DNA of 64,000 nt from Costus lasius (GCA_027563935.2 CM050446.2:32925501-32989500); one strand, 5' to 3'. Counted from the first letter of the stretch, positions 44,065-55,780 are shown. Made by a program: numbers and translations. The notes: generated by a model from the sequence alone, not told the origin.

Positions 44065-45175
44065 TCAGTCAAAAGCCATGCTCCCAATAAAATAAGGTAT
44101 AGAGAAACTACCTGGATCTTTTAATTTCGGTGGCAACTTGTTTTGGATAATAGCACTACATTCTTCAGTAAGAGCCACAGTACCATAGTCCTCTATCTTT
44201 CTTTTATTAGACAAAATTTCTTTCAAAAATTTAGCATATGTGGGCATTTGAGATAAAGCTTCAGTAAATGGAATGTTAATGTAAAGCTTTTTCAAAACAT
44301 CAAGAAATTTCCCAAATTGCTTGTCTAATTTTACTTGTACTAACCTTTGGGGAAAGGGTATAGGTGGCCTATAAGGTAGAGGAGAATTAGATTTGGAATT
44401 ATCTGTCTGACATGGCATATCACTTTTAGGTTCATCACCTTGGTGAGGTGGCAAACTAGTTTGGGATTGCTTATGCTCAGAAGATTTTTTCAAATCTAAC
44501 TCTTGATAATATTCATTACTAGGCACTTTTTCATTATTCACAACTTTCCCTTTGGGTTCCTCTAATTGTCTCCCACTTCTAGTGATGATAGCATTATAGT
44601 GCCGCCTAGGGTTTGGTTCTGGTTTTTTATCTTCTAGAGGTTTTTTGTAAGTAGCTAAAGATCCTAATTGAGAGGTAAGATGACTGACCAATCCCTTAAG
44701 ATCTTCAATATCTTTATTTCGATTTGTCATTAATTGATTATTGATTAGCCATAAACTTCTCAAGCATGGACTCTACACTAAAAGAATTTACCTCTTCAGT
44801 CAAGGTTTGCCATCCCTCATTCTCATTCTTACCATGTTGATGACAATATAGCATTCTTTCTTTAGGAGCTCACTGGTTAAGATTAAGAGCCATCTCCTCA
44901 AGCAGGGTAGAAGCATCTTCGATTGTTTTGCTCATGAAGGCTCCTCCTGCAGCAGCATCAACAGTCAGACGGGTATTATAAAGTAAGCCATTATAAAATG
45001 TATGAATTAAAATCCAATCTTCAAGGCCATGGTGAGGACACTTCCGTTGTAATTCATTGAACCACTCCCATGCCTCACTAAAAGTCTCGCCATCCCTCTG
45101 CCCAAAGCTTGTAATTTGGTTTCTCAACTGGATGGTCTTGCCGGGTGGAAAGTACTTCATTAAAACATATTTGTT
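44065..45175 (-). pseudogene. Gag of element G, N-terminus missing
   Basis: 45160-44870: KYFPPGKTIQLRNQITSFGQRDGETF, CPHHGLEDWILIHTFYNGL, TVDAAAGGAFMSK, the retrotransposon gag core. 44763-44065: HYNAIITRSGRQLEEP, LPYRPPIPFPQRL, KLDKQFGKFLDVLKKLYINIP, AFLKEIL-like AKFLKEILSNKRK, EECSAIIQNKLPPKLKDPGSFSIPYFIG. About 300 bp at the start, the primer site and the 5' LTR are missing; an unrelated LTR fragment begins at about 45185. Confidence 0.85.
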
Positions 45176-45184
45176 ATCAGTAGG

Positions 45185-45954
45185 AGAGACATCGGGACTT
45201 CGGTATCCACCACATTGATGAATCTATCTAAATTAAAACATATCTGTTACATGAGTTCATAGTATTGCATAAGGAATCTTTCCTTTAGTATAGGTCGCCC
45301 CCTTGCGGTCAATACAACCTGGTATCTACCTAAAACGATATCCTACTCTCGTGGTAAATTGTTTTAGATAAATCCATTGGGTTCAAAATATATTACCCTC
45401 AAGCGAACCTTAACTACTCTCGTGTTAGAAGTTCGCAAGTTTTACTTAGGGGATCCGCCAACACCATCCTCCTTGCGATCAGGATCATGTCGACTAACAC
45501 ATGAAACTACGTGGCCAAAGCAATATCATGAGATTGCAACAACTAAGTAAGATATGCTCATATGATCATCAAAATAACAGAACATGTTCAAATCATATGA
45601 TAGAATTCATCAGCAGGCTTCAACCGAGTCTCGAATAGGGTTTTACGCTATATGATCCATGTAAACTAGCATAAATCTCTCTGATAAATCACGAAAATTA
45701 CAAGAAAACACCAAGGAGAGGAAGGAGAAGGGGAATCGAACGTATCCTCTAGAAATCATGAAGATCCGTTGTGAAATCTCTTCAAAATCACCTCCGAAAG
45801 CTTTATCGCCTGTTCCATTTGCCCTAGCCGCTTCGTGCCTTGATTCTTCACCGATTAGGCAACAATAAAGAGGGCTTTTATATTCCTTTGATTTGCCTCT
45901 CTCCAAGCTTTCCAAAATGTATTTTCTTTCCTTTTTTGGAATTTTCCTGAGCTC
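45185..45954 (-). mobile_element. Gypsy-type LTR fragment
   Basis: Resembles the middle of the H-type LTR (CCACATTGAYGA, CCTACTCTCGTGR, GTTCGCAAG). Both ends are cut, by G gag on the left and by copia I on the right. It does not match the G 3' LTR, so it is not the lost 5' LTR of G. Minus ORF 46005-45643 is a shadow. Confidence 0.5.
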
Positions 45955-47349
45955 AAAGTTACCTATAAAGGTTAACTTGTAGCCATGGGCTTCAAGCATA
46001 TCCAAGGTGTGGAATATGATGAGACTTTCTCACTAGTGGCCATGTTTAAGTCCATTCGGATTATGCTTTCCATCGCAGTATTCTATGATGATGAGATTTG
46101 GCAAATGAATGTCAAGATAGCTTTTCTTAATGAAAATTTGGTAGATGATATGTATATGACACAACCTGAAGGATTTGTACATCTAGAAGATGCTCATAAA
46201 GTATGCAAATTGAAGAAGTCTATTTATGGACCTAAGCAAGCATCTCAAAGTTAAAATATTTGTTTTGATGAAGTAGTTAGGGATTTTGGCGTTATCAAGA
46301 TCGAAGATGATGTTTGTGTTTACAAGAAATTTAGTGAGAGCATAATAGTTTTTCCTGGTATTATATGCTGATGACATCTACTCATTGGAAATGATATTCC
46401 AACACTTCACGAGGTGCATACTTGGTTTAGGAAGTGCTTTTAGATGAAGAACTCAGGGAATGTCATCTATATCTTAGGTGTGAGGATCTATTAGGATACA
46501 TCCAAGCTCATTGCCCTAAGTTAATGCACATAAATCAAGAAAGTGCTAGAGAGGTTCAGCATGGAGAATTCAAAGAGAGGATTTCTCCCTGTTAGGCATG
46601 ACCTAACCCTCTCCAAAAGCCAGTGTCCTGAGATACAAGAAAAGAGAGAGAACATGAGTCGAGTCCCTAATGCATCTACTGTGGGATCAACCATGTATTT
46701 GATGTTATGCATGAGACCGGACGCAGCTTATACTTTAGCATAGCCAGTAGATACCATAGATCCAAATGTTGAGCACTAAATGGCAGTTAAAACAATCCCT
46801 AAGTACCTAAGGAGGACTATGGAGTTGTTGCTAGTCTATGGTAGAGAAGAAGAGCTCAATGTGTAGAGCTACACTGATGCATCATTCCAATCGGACCCCG
46901 ATGACTACATATCATAATCTCATTATGTGTTTTGCATGAATGGTGGTGCCATAAGTTGCAAGAGCCCTAAGCAATCCACTGTGGCAAATTATACAACAGA
47001 GGCTGAGTATATTGCGGCTTCTGAGGTAGCCAAAGAAGTAGTGTGGATTAAAAAGTTCATATCTGAACTTGGTGTAGTTCTTGATGCAATAAATCTCATT
47101 CAGCTCTATTGTGATAATAATGGAGTAATAGCATAGGCTAAAGAACTGCAGTCTCACCAAAGATCTAAGAATGTTCTACGATAATATCACCTTATCATAG
47201 AGATAGTGGATAGAGGTGATGTACACATATGTAAAGTACATACAAATAACAATCTTGCAGAGCCACTAACTAAGCCTCTAGCACAGTAGAAGCTTGAAAG
47301 TAATACTAGAGATATGAGATTGAAATATCTCAATAGTATTTGGTCTTAG
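45955..47349 (+). pseudogene. Truncated copia pol (element I): RT and RNase H
   Basis: Starts inside RT (VTYKG, stop, LVAMGFK, EYDETFSLVAMFKSIR, NVKIAFLNENL, MTQPEGF, KLKKSIYG). The active site reads YADD after a frameshift (YVDD is usual). RNase H follows in pieces: YTDASFQSD, TTEAEYIAASEVAKEVVWIKKFISELG, YCDNNGVIA, a stop, then NNLAEPLTKPLA. At least ten stops or frameshifts. Gag, protease and integrase are absent. In plus orientation it is closely related to element A pol. Confidence 0.9.
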
Positions 47350-47363
47350 TGCAAGTGGGAGTT
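47350..47363 (+). promoter_or_regulatory. Polypurine tract of element I
   Basis: TGCAAGTGGGAGTT directly before the LTR start TGTTAGTGTGTATGTCC; nearly the same as in elements A and B. Confidence 0.8.
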
Positions 47364-48363
47364 TGTTAGTGTGTATGTCCTAAAGATCAAATGTGCTATG
47401 TAATATTCGTTCATTTAATAAAGGCAATTGTCATTATCATATTGGTCGCTAGTCTGCATTGAAGTATTGGATAACATGATAATGTCCCTAGAGATTGATT
47501 TAACTCAATCTCATAAATGAGTACTTGGTCGAAGTACCTTAGTGGATAAGGGAAAACCTTGGTACATATGAGACTGGTATATGGGTTGGTTGGATGTTGG
47601 GCATCAATGCAAATACATAGGTGTATCGAGCAAGATGCACTAGACTGACCCATCGTGAAACTATAACTTGGTGTCACAAGCCAAGATTCACAAGTGACAG
47701 AAGGTGCTCTAGTCCTTAGACATGAGGTAATTGGCACTTACATAAGATAAGTGACATACTTTAATATACCCTAATGCTTCTATGTAACTGGGAAGTCATA
47801 ATGGATGTCATTGGGTATGTCATAAGTTATATATAAAGTATGAGTGATCAACAGAGGATTTGCCCCTTCCTTCCCATAGGGAGTTTGATAATCCATATCC
47901 CCTCCATGGGTGTTTGACTAAGAGTGTATGGTCATACCCAGGATGTTGGATTTCTTGCTTGGGTAACCCTACACAATTGGAATATAGGATTATCATAAGG
48001 CAAAGGGATCGTATTGCATATATAAAACTTTATTATTGCTTAGGTATTATCGGCTGACAACATATTCCTATGACTTGGGTAGCAGCAATGTTTTGCTAGA
48101 GGCCACTCACTACTTGTGATGATCTGTTTGGTTCATCATTGCCAGCATCATATAGGACCTACAGAATCACACACGTAGACACTTGGAGATCACTTTATAT
48201 CTGGGAGCCTTGGATCGAATTATTGAATAATTAGAGTCCATTTAGATAATTGGATATGTTAGATCAAAGTAGGATCAAATGGACAGATTATATGATTTGA
48301 TTTGCAAGAATAATGGGGCTAGGTGCCTATTCCCATGATCTAGAGAAGCTAATTGGGCTTCAG
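47364..48363 (+). mobile_element. 3' LTR of element I, first part
   Basis: Starts TGTTAGTGTGTATGTCCTAAAG. It is interrupted by element A after TTCAG (48359-48363) and resumes at 57483. Total LTR about 1570 bp. Minus ORF 47737-47411 is a shadow. Confidence 0.88.
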
Positions 48364-50045
48364 TGAAAGTCCCCTTTCAATAAGGGGGGCCGAAACCCTA
48401 AAGTGGCGCATACAAAACATGGGCAGCGGATACTAGGGTTTCATGGGATCGATGCATGTATTATGATCAACATTAAAACTTTTGAATGCAAGAAAGAATG
48501 CGATTCATACCATGGCCATTTCTAGATGGCGCCTTGGAAGCAAGAGAACAAAAGAGGTCTCCTCCAAATCGTCACACACAAGATGATCAACGGCTTGCTC
48601 CTTCCTGTCGTCCCTTGTGCTAGCAAGGATCGTCCAAGGTGTCTTTGATCGTTTGAAGGGAAGAGAGAGCTTTCCTTGCTTGGCGATTTTTTTCTTCTTT
48701 CGTCTACCACCTTTTTCTCACACGAATGTGTGAAGAGCCAAAGGCAAAACGGCGACAAGAGGGCGAGAGAGGGGCGACGTGAGAGAGATGTGGTCACGTT
48801 GTGACATGCTATCTAAAAATAGCAAAACCATCTCAACGTTCAAGTGACCCCAATCGCAAATGCCAACTTGAACCATACGCTCATCCAATGAGCTGGTTCA
48901 AATCGATTTGGTTCAATAACCAAATAAACCAAGCAATTAGTCCAGATTATAATAAACCCCTAAGGCTTAAGATCTGACCATTGATCTCTTGATGCTCCTG
49001 ATCTCACTGATCTAGCATCTATTCTCTCAATCGAAGCTTACCGATCTCAAGCCCTAATCAATCAAACATGATCAGACTAGATCTCACTTACAATCAGAGA
49101 CTAAATCCCTTTAAACTGAACCCAAACAATTCAGTCCACACGATCTGACTTAAGTAAGCCATATCATCAAATTGTGCGACCCTAAGGGTTTCCTTTAAAT
49201 GTCGGTAACGATAACTTACGTTATCACGATCAGTGAGGGGTATCTAGCAACACATCACTGTCTCCCGATATAAAGGAAAGAGTCTTCCAAGACTACACCC
49301 AAACCACAGCACAAGTGTGAATCCAATTCACAAGGCATGCAAATTTCCTTTGCCACTGGATGTTCTTATTGGACAAGCGTGTCAAGCTTGTAGCTCCAAT
49401 ATGATGAGCATGATTAGATCAGATGAACACTGTCACCTGGGTATGGCCATACACTTTCTCAATCATCTCATACAGAGGGGGGCCCCTTTAGAACATCACA
49501 CTCCAATTAAGGAGACGGCAATCCTTTATCTATCACTAGTGCCCTAACCTGACTCAAGCTCACCATCCAAGATAGTCTATAACCATTATGTTTCAAATGA
49601 TATTGAACTACCTCAAAACAATGACAATCATCATTTAGAAACACAAGTGATCTCAAGTCAGAGAAAATGTGCCACTTGTTGCAATCAAGGATTATTCACA
49701 TTGTGACAAGCAATTGAATATCCTAGTAGGGTCTGTCCAGTACATCCAATGTACCCATGAGTCTACAGCTTATTCCATGCTCGAAGCATCCTATAAGATT
49801 AGAACACATATTAGTCTCAATCATATCAAGGCTGTCTCATGTTCGCCAAGATATATCGACTAAGGACTTTACTGTATGTCAGCCCAGCTGAACAGCATTG
49901 AGACATTATTCAGAAGTATATGTATTGCAGCAGATAATATAACAAACTGAATAACAACCATTGCCTTTATAAACATAAGAGTTTATACATGATACTGTTA
50001 CAATCCCAAGGCCTCAAACATTAGCCTTAAGGGCATACCCCAACA
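48364..50045 (-). mobile_element. 3' LTR of copia A
   Basis: On the minus strand TGTTGGGGTATGCCCTTAAG to CCCCTTATTGAAAGGGGACTTTCA-type end. Contains the stem-loop at 49231-49260. The plus ORF 49317-49547 and minus ORF 48797-48522 recur in both LTRs and are not genes. Confidence 0.95.
49231..49260 (-). other. LTR stem-loop (A 3' LTR copy)
   Basis: Arms CAGTGA/TCACTG around the 18-nt loop shared with element B. The 5' LTR copy is at 56663-56692. Confidence 0.55.
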
Positions 50046-50060
50046 ATCTCCCACTTGCAC
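50046..50060 (-). promoter_or_regulatory. Polypurine tract of copia A
   Basis: GTGCAAGTGGGAGAT on the minus strand, directly before the 3' LTR and a few bases after the Gag-Pol stop. Confidence 0.88.
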
Positions 50061-50065
50061 TTAAT

Positions 50066-53000
50066 CTAATGGTTGAGAAATCTCAAACCCATATTATTAC
50101 AGTGCTTCTCATGCTTCTGCTGCGCCAGAGGCTTGGTAAGCGGGTCTGCCAGATTGTCATCTGTATGAACCTTGCAGACTTTGATCTCGCCACGATCTAT
50201 GATCTCCCTGATCAAGTGAAACCGTCTCTGTATGTGCTTGGACTTCTGGTGCGACCGTGGTTCCTTTGCTTGTGCAATTGCTCCAGTGTTATCACAGAAG
50301 ATAACCAAAGGATCTGCACTTGAAGGAACAACACCAAGTTCTTGAACGAACTTACGAATCCACACTGCCTCCTTGGATGCTTCCGAGGCTGCAACATACT
50401 CGGCTTCTGTTGTGGAATCAGCAACGATTGACTGTTTGAAACTTTTCCACACCACTGCTCCTCCATTCAAGCTAAAAACATAGCCTGATTGCGATCGGAA
50501 ATCATCCTGGTCAGACTGGAACGAAGCGTCAGTATATCCTTCTATACTGAGTTCTTCCTGACCACCATACACCAAGAACATATCTTTGGTCCTCCGAAGA
50601 TATTTTAAAATGTTCTTGACTGCAATCCAGTGCGCCATACTTGGATTACTTTGGAACCGACTGGTCACGCTTAACCCGTAAGCGACGTCTGGGCGAGTAC
50701 ACAACATCGCATACATAATGGATCCAATAGCCGAAGCATAAGGCGTATTGTCCATTTCATCTTTCTCAGTCTGTGTTTGTGGACACTGACTCTTCGAAAG
50801 ATTCAGACCATGTCTGACTGGAAGATATCCTCTTTTAGAATTCTCTAAATGAAATCTCTCCAGGACTTTATCGATGTAAGTACCCTGGCACAGCCCGAGA
50901 AGCCTCTTAGATCTATCCCTGTAGATCTTCACACCTAATACATAGGCTGCTTCTCCTAAATCTTTCATCTGGAAACATTTTCTTAACCATGCTTTAACCG
51001 CGTGCATTTCAGGAATATCGTTTCCAATTATCAAGATATCATCGACGTAGAGGACTAGGAAAGTAATCACGCTCCCACTAAACCTCTTATATACACACGG
51101 GTCATCCTCGTTCTTGATGAAACCAAATTCAGAGATTGATTCATCAAAACGAATATTCCAGCTTCTTGATGCTTGTTTAAGTCCATAAATAGACTTCTTT
51201 AACTTGCATATTTTATGACGATCTGATGGATTAGTGAAACCTTCTGGTTGTGTCATATACACATCCTCATCCAGATTTCCATTAAGGAAAGCTGTCTTCA
51301 CATCCATTTGCCAGATCTCATAATCATAATATGCTGCTATCGCGAAAAGAATCCGAATAGACTTAAACATAGCTACAGGTGAGAAAGTTTCATCATAATC
51401 TATCTCGTAGATTTGTTTGAAACCTTTCGCAACTAGCCTGCCTTTATAGGTAACCACGTTACCATCCATGTCAATCTTCTTCTTGAAGATCCATTTATAG
51501 CCTATAGGGATAACTCCCGGAGGCGGATCAACCAAATCCCAGACTTGGTTATCTGACATGGAGTCCATCTCGGCGCGCATAGCTTCAAGCCATCTCGCTG
51601 AATCCGGTCCACTGACCGCATCCGCATAAGTGAGGGGTTCATCATTATCAATGATGTAGACTCCGTCATAGCGCTCAGGCTGTCGACGGATCCTTCCCGA
51701 TCTTCGCAGTTCCCGTGATATCTGAGCCTCAGGTTGTTCAGTAACCTGTTCTACCGGCTCAGGCTCATCCAACTGTGCTTGACCACTTTGTCCTTCCTCT
51801 GGATTCTCATCCAGCTTTATTTCTCTCCCACTGGCCTCTTGTAGAAGAAACTCCTTCTCAAGAAATATGGCCGTCCGAGCAACAAACACCTTGTTCCCTT
51901 TGGGATCGTAGAAATAATAACCCTTAGTTTCCTTAGGGTAACCGACAAAGATACATTTCTCAGATCTGCTCTCTAGTTTTCTAGAGGCGAGCTTTTTGAC
52001 ATAAGCCTCGCAGCCCCAGATCCTGATAAATGTCAAGCTAGGCTGTTTCCCATACCATAATTCATATGGGGTCTTTGAAACTGCCTTGGATGGCACTCGG
52101 TTTAGTACCTTTGCAGCTGTCTCCAGTGCAAATCCCCAAAAGGAGTAAGGTAGAGTAGCCTGACTCATCATAGAACGAACCATATCAAGTAACGTTCTAT
52201 TTCTCCTCTCGGACACACCATTCCATTGCGGTGTTCCTGGCGGAGTGAGTTGTGAGATAATCCCACACTCCTTCAGATAGTCAGTAAACTCTCGACTTAG
52301 GTATTCTCCACCTCGATCAGAACGAAGTGCCTTGATATTTCGGCCAAGCTGATTCTGTACTTCATTCTTGAACTCTTTGAACTTGTCAAAAGATTCATTT
52401 TTATGTCTCATAAGATAGACATACCCATATCTACTGAAATCATCAGTGAAGGTAATGAAGTACTGATAGCCACCTCTGGCATGTTTACTAAAAGGCCCAC
52501 ACACATCACTGTGTATAAGGTCAAGTAAACCTGAAGTCCTTTGACCTTTATGAGGAAAAGGCGACTTCGTCATTTTGCCCATCAAACAAGCTTTGCATGT
52601 ATCAATCTCCTCATAGGAGAATGATCCCAGCAGTCCATAATCATGCAACCGCTTAATGCGTTTCTTGTTAATATGACCTAAACGACTATGCCATAGCAAG
52701 GTGCTGTCATCAGCATATTTGGCTTTCTTATTATCAATATTGTGTATAGAACATTCCATGTCCAACATGAATAACCCATTGCTAATTGAACCAGTAGCAT
52801 AAACAATATTATCTAAAGAAAGAACACACTTTGAAATATTGCATTCAAAGGAAAACCCCTTCCTGACAAGAGCAGGAATGGAGATAATATTTTTAGTAAT
52901 GCTGGGAACAAAGTAACAATTGTCTAGTTCCAATACAAGTCCAGATGGTAAAGAGATGAAATAGTCTCCTACAGCAACAGCAGCAACCCGTGCCCCGTTT

Positions 53001-53950
53001 CTAACTCGTAGGTCCACCTCATGCTGTCCCACATGTCTTCTTCTCTTGAGTTCCTGTACATTTGAACAAATGTGAACTCCACATGCAGTGTCCAACACCC
53101 ATGAAATAGAAGAAGATGAAACCATGACTTCCGTCACGTATATACCTGAGCCAGAAGCGATGCTTCCCCTCTTGTCTCCTTGGAGCGCTTTACAGTCCTT
53201 TTTCCAGTGACCCAGCTGGCCACAGTGGAAACATCTGTATTCCTTCGACCGCTTGACCTTTTGCTTCAGAGCCTTGCTGTAGCTCTTGACAGGGGTCTTG
53301 CCCTTCTTCCCCTTCTTCTTGTTCCTTGAAGGAAACATCAAGACAGAGGTTGAAGGCTTTCCCTTCAGAGTCTCCTCAGTAGTCAAGAGCATATTCAGCA
53401 GCTCTGCCGGAGTACAATCGATTTTGTTCATATTAAAGTTAATGATGAACGCATCGAAAGAGGGCGGGAGAGACTGCAGAATAATGTCTACAGCAAGCTC
53501 CTGATTGATGGTATGCCCCAGTTTCTCTAGAGCCTCCTTGTGCCCAATCATCTTGAGCACGTGAGCTCCCACTGGGCTCCCTTCAGCCAGTTTGCTCTGA
53601 AAGAACAGCTTAGTCAAATTATAGCGCTCAGTCCTCGCCTGCGCAGCATACAGCATCTTGAGGTTTGCTATAATTTGTATAGCAGACATATCCTCATGCT
53701 GACGCTGCAGCGGTGGCGTCATAGACGCTAGCATCAGGCAAGCGACATCAATGCTATCATTGACATGCTTTTCATAGGCATCCCGAACCGCCCTTGCGGC
53801 GTTCGGAGCGGGCTGAGGCGGTATAGCCGTCTCGAGGACATACAGTTTCCTCTCTGCCTTAAGAACAATCTTAAGGTGTCCGTACCAGTCTGAGAAGTTC
53901 GGCCCAGCAAACTTCTCCCTTTCCAGTAGGGATCGCGCATTGAAGCTCAT
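50066..53950 (-). CDS. Copia Gag-Pol polyprotein, 1294 aa, intact
   Basis: Single frame, ATG to TAG, with all copia domains in order. Gag of UBN2 type (about 1-235); CCHC zinc knuckle C240, C243, H248, C253 after a Lys-rich stretch. Protease near 284-295: WVLDTACGVHIC, so the catalytic triplet is D-T-A (287-289) where D-S/T-G is usual. Integrase: zinc ligands H421, H426, C452, C455; catalytic D482, D545, E581, an exact D-35-E spacing. Acidic linker about 705-760. RT: YKWIFKKK, D883 in QMDVKTAFLNG, YVDD at 968-971. RNase H: D1141, E1184, D1220. Gag and Pol are fused without a frameshift, as is usual for copia; extra Gag would need another route. The start is the first ATG before the gag domain (MSFNARSLL). 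Its products could act on related elements. The one doubtful residue is A289. Confidence 0.96.
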   Translation of the reverse strand: MSFNARSLLEREKFAGPNFSDWYGHLKIVLKAERKLYVLETAIPPQPAPNAARAVRDAYEKHVNDSIDVACLMLASMTPPLQRQHEDMSAIQIIANLKMLYAAQARTERYNLTKLFFQSKLAEGSPVGAHVLKMIGHKEALEKLGHTINQELAVDIILQSLPPSFDAFIINFNMNKIDCTPAELLNMLLTTEETLKGKPSTSVLMFPSRNKKKGKKGKTPVKSYSKALKQKVKRSKEYRCFHCGQLGHWKKDCKALQGDKRGSIASGSGIYVTEVMVSSSSISWVLDTACGVHICSNVQELKRRRHVGQHEVDLRVRNGARVAAVAVGDYFISLPSGLVLELDNCYFVPSITKNIISIPALVRKGFSFECNISKCVLSLDNIVYATGSISNGLFMLDMECSIHNIDNKKAKYADDSTLLWHSRLGHINKKRIKRLHDYGLLGSFSYEEIDTCKACLMGKMTKSPFPHKGQRTSGLLDLIHSDVCGPFSKHARGGYQYFITFTDDFSRYGYVYLMRHKNESFDKFKEFKNEVQNQLGRNIKALRSDRGGEYLSREFTDYLKECGIISQLTPPGTPQWNGVSERRNRTLLDMVRSMMSQATLPYSFWGFALETAAKVLNRVPSKAVSKTPYELWYGKQPSLTFIRIWGCEAYVKKLASRKLESRSEKCIFVGYPKETKGYYFYDPKGNKVFVARTAIFLEKEFLLQEASGREIKLDENPEEGQSGQAQLDEPEPVEQVTEQPEAQISRELRRSGRIRRQPERYDGVYIIDNDEPLTYADAVSGPDSARWLEAMRAEMDSMSDNQVWDLVDPPPGVIPIGYKWIFKKKIDMDGNVVTYKGRLVAKGFKQIYEIDYDETFSPVAMFKSIRILFAIAAYYDYEIWQMDVKTAFLNGNLDEDVYMTQPEGFTNPSDRHKICKLKKSIYGLKQASRSWNIRFDESISEFGFIKNEDDPCVYKRFSGSVITFLVLYVDDILIIGNDIPEMHAVKAWLRKCFQMKDLGEAAYVLGVKIYRDRSKRLLGLCQGTYIDKVLERFHLENSKRGYLPVRHGLNLSKSQCPQTQTEKDEMDNTPYASAIGSIMYAMLCTRPDVAYGLSVTSRFQSNPSMAHWIAVKNILKYLRRTKDMFLVYGGQEELSIEGYTDASFQSDQDDFRSQSGYVFSLNGGAVVWKSFKQSIVADSTTEAEYVAASEASKEAVWIRKFVQELGVVPSSADPLVIFCDNTGAIAQAKEPRSHQKSKHIQRRFHLIREIIDRGEIKVCKVHTDDNLADPLTKPLAQQKHEKHCNNMGLRFLNH

Positions 53951-54143
53951 GGTGTTCGTTGCTGCAGGAATCTACAACAATGCAAGAACAGCAAGGTCAG
54001 TATCAATGTTCAGAATCAATCCAGGACTTAAGAAAGATTCTTTTCTCACTATTTTATCTGGCTGAAAAATCCAGCAAAAACAGCCCGAAAGAGTAGAACT
54101 CTTTTAGTGAGATGGGATCCAGATTTCATACTTGGTCTCCGCG

Positions 54144-54482
54144 TCCCGCTCAGGCGAGATAAGATGCACAGAGAGTACAAGCACTAGTCTCTGGTAGGCT
54201 GTCCCAGCCAATCGCCAACCCGTGCGATTCCCCTTCATCTGGGCAATCCAGCTGACTGTGCCAACTGAGTTGGTACAACACAGTCTCTGATACCACAGAT
54301 GGCTGCCTCCATGTGCTACCATATGCGCCACATATGTAGCCTACATGGTCAAGCTGACCCGACCTACTCCCTGGACCACCACGTGCTATGCTGAGCAACG
54401 AGAAGCGATAAATCCCTTCTCTGTAACACGCAGGTGTAATCCCGCACCGTCTGAAGATAGATGGACGTGCCCACTGAGTGGG
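54144..54482 (-). other. Hairpin series in the copia A leader
   Basis: Plus-strand sequences: TCCCGC-TCAG-GCGAGA (54144-54159, one mismatch), CCAAC-TGA-GTTGG (54261-54273), GGTCA-AGC-TGACC (54347-54359), CCCAC-TGA-GTGGG (54470-54482). The order and flanks (GGTCTCCGCG before the first, ACAACA after the second) match the B leader. Confidence 0.7.
54285..54295 (-). other. Second primer-site-like match inside the leader of A
   Basis: TGGTATCAGAG on the minus strand, identical to the first 11 nt of the primer-binding site, about 1.5 kb downstream of it. Confidence 0.5.
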
Positions 54483-55780
54483 TACAACATGGCTCCAACG
54501 ATAATCAGAACAGTGAGGTTTCGCGTCAGAAGGCTTACGAGCTTGATATTTTAGCGTTGGATTTTAACGGTCTTTTATCTTCTTAACTATCATGCAATTC
54601 CTATGGTGATAGCAGAAGATAAACTCATGCAATTCTAATTATAAAAGCAATAAATAGAAAGCATGCTGATCTTATGTGGTAAAAGCCCATTAAGCCTAAG
54701 TTAGACCTTAAATTAAACTTAAGTCTTCACTTGCTTTTCTTCATGGGTCACTTGCTTTTCTTCATGGGTCTTTTGCTGCTCATCTGGCCCAAACCAGGGC
54801 CCAAGTGCCATCTGCAGCTCAGGTGCGCCTACCAGGGAAAATGCGCCTGGTCCCAGAGTCGAACCCTGGACCTCCCACCTGGTCAAGCCTCTGCTGCAAG
54901 CGCCTCTGCCAAGTGTGCTCTGTGCTCTTGTCTGATTAATTTACAAATTAATCTATCTAGACAAGATTGACTCGCAGGTCAATTACACTTTATAATTTAA
55001 ATGACACGTGATGCGCAGATCACAATAAAAATATTTATTTACATTTAAATTCCAGGCACGCAGGCCCCAGCACAGCACACATTAAACATGGGCAGCCCAC
55101 ACAAGATTAAATAAACAAACATATGCTTACAAACATCATGCGATCCAACATAAGAAAATAAAATTTCGAAAACCCCATTGGCATCAATTTTAATTTTCCT
55201 TATTGGCCCTACTACCTTACAACGGTCCATTACAAGGGATCCACTCATCTGACCTAGTCAGATCCATTGCCCTTGCATGCACCAAGTCGTAACTGACTTG
55301 AGTCGACCTAATGGTCAACCATGCATGCGCCAGGGCTGAACAACCCTCATGAGTTCTGGCAAGCGGGTGTGACCCCGGGCCTAACTCATGTGTGTTCACT
55401 AGTCGTCTCAATCAGACATCGCTACACGCCTGTCTGCAGTCGACCTATAGCCATCTCGTGCTTACGCACAGATGCTATCTGGTCGACCCATCAAGGCTGT
55501 CAGATGATCTGATCAGACTGTTTGGATCTAACCTAGGGGATGACTTCAACCCTAATAACCCGTCTAAGGGTTTAAAGCAGGCGCCTCTTAGATCTAATGA
55601 GAGTCGCGCATGAGAAGAAGTTTTGAAGAAAACATAGATGCACCAACATACATGCGCCAACAAAAACATATACTAAGATGTATGTTAGTTTCGCATGTCA
55701 TCTAGATCTAAGCATATGCGCAAGTATGGATCAAACATGAAGACCAAGCATTAAGCAATCATAAAACGATGCATAAAACC

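Larger units (their letters stand above)
53951..55780 (-). other. Long 5' leader of copia A
   Basis: About 1.8 kb between the primer site and gag with no convincing gene. Contains a 21-bp tandem duplication (54727-54747 and 54748-54768), a series of hairpins (54144-54482), and a second match to the initiator tRNA-Met end (54285-54295). Confidence 0.7.

Noticed and set aside
45643..46005. 120-codon minus ORF beginning MDMLEAHGYKL
   Set aside because: It spans the joint between an LTR fragment and the antisense of copia RT, so it is a chance frame.
48522..49863. ORFs repeated at 55954-57295 (91, 76 and 64 codons)
   Set aside because: Same reason: they lie in the two LTRs of element A.
53286..53940. 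ORFs on both strands inside the gag region of element A
   Set aside because: Shadows of the 1294-residue Gag-Pol frame.
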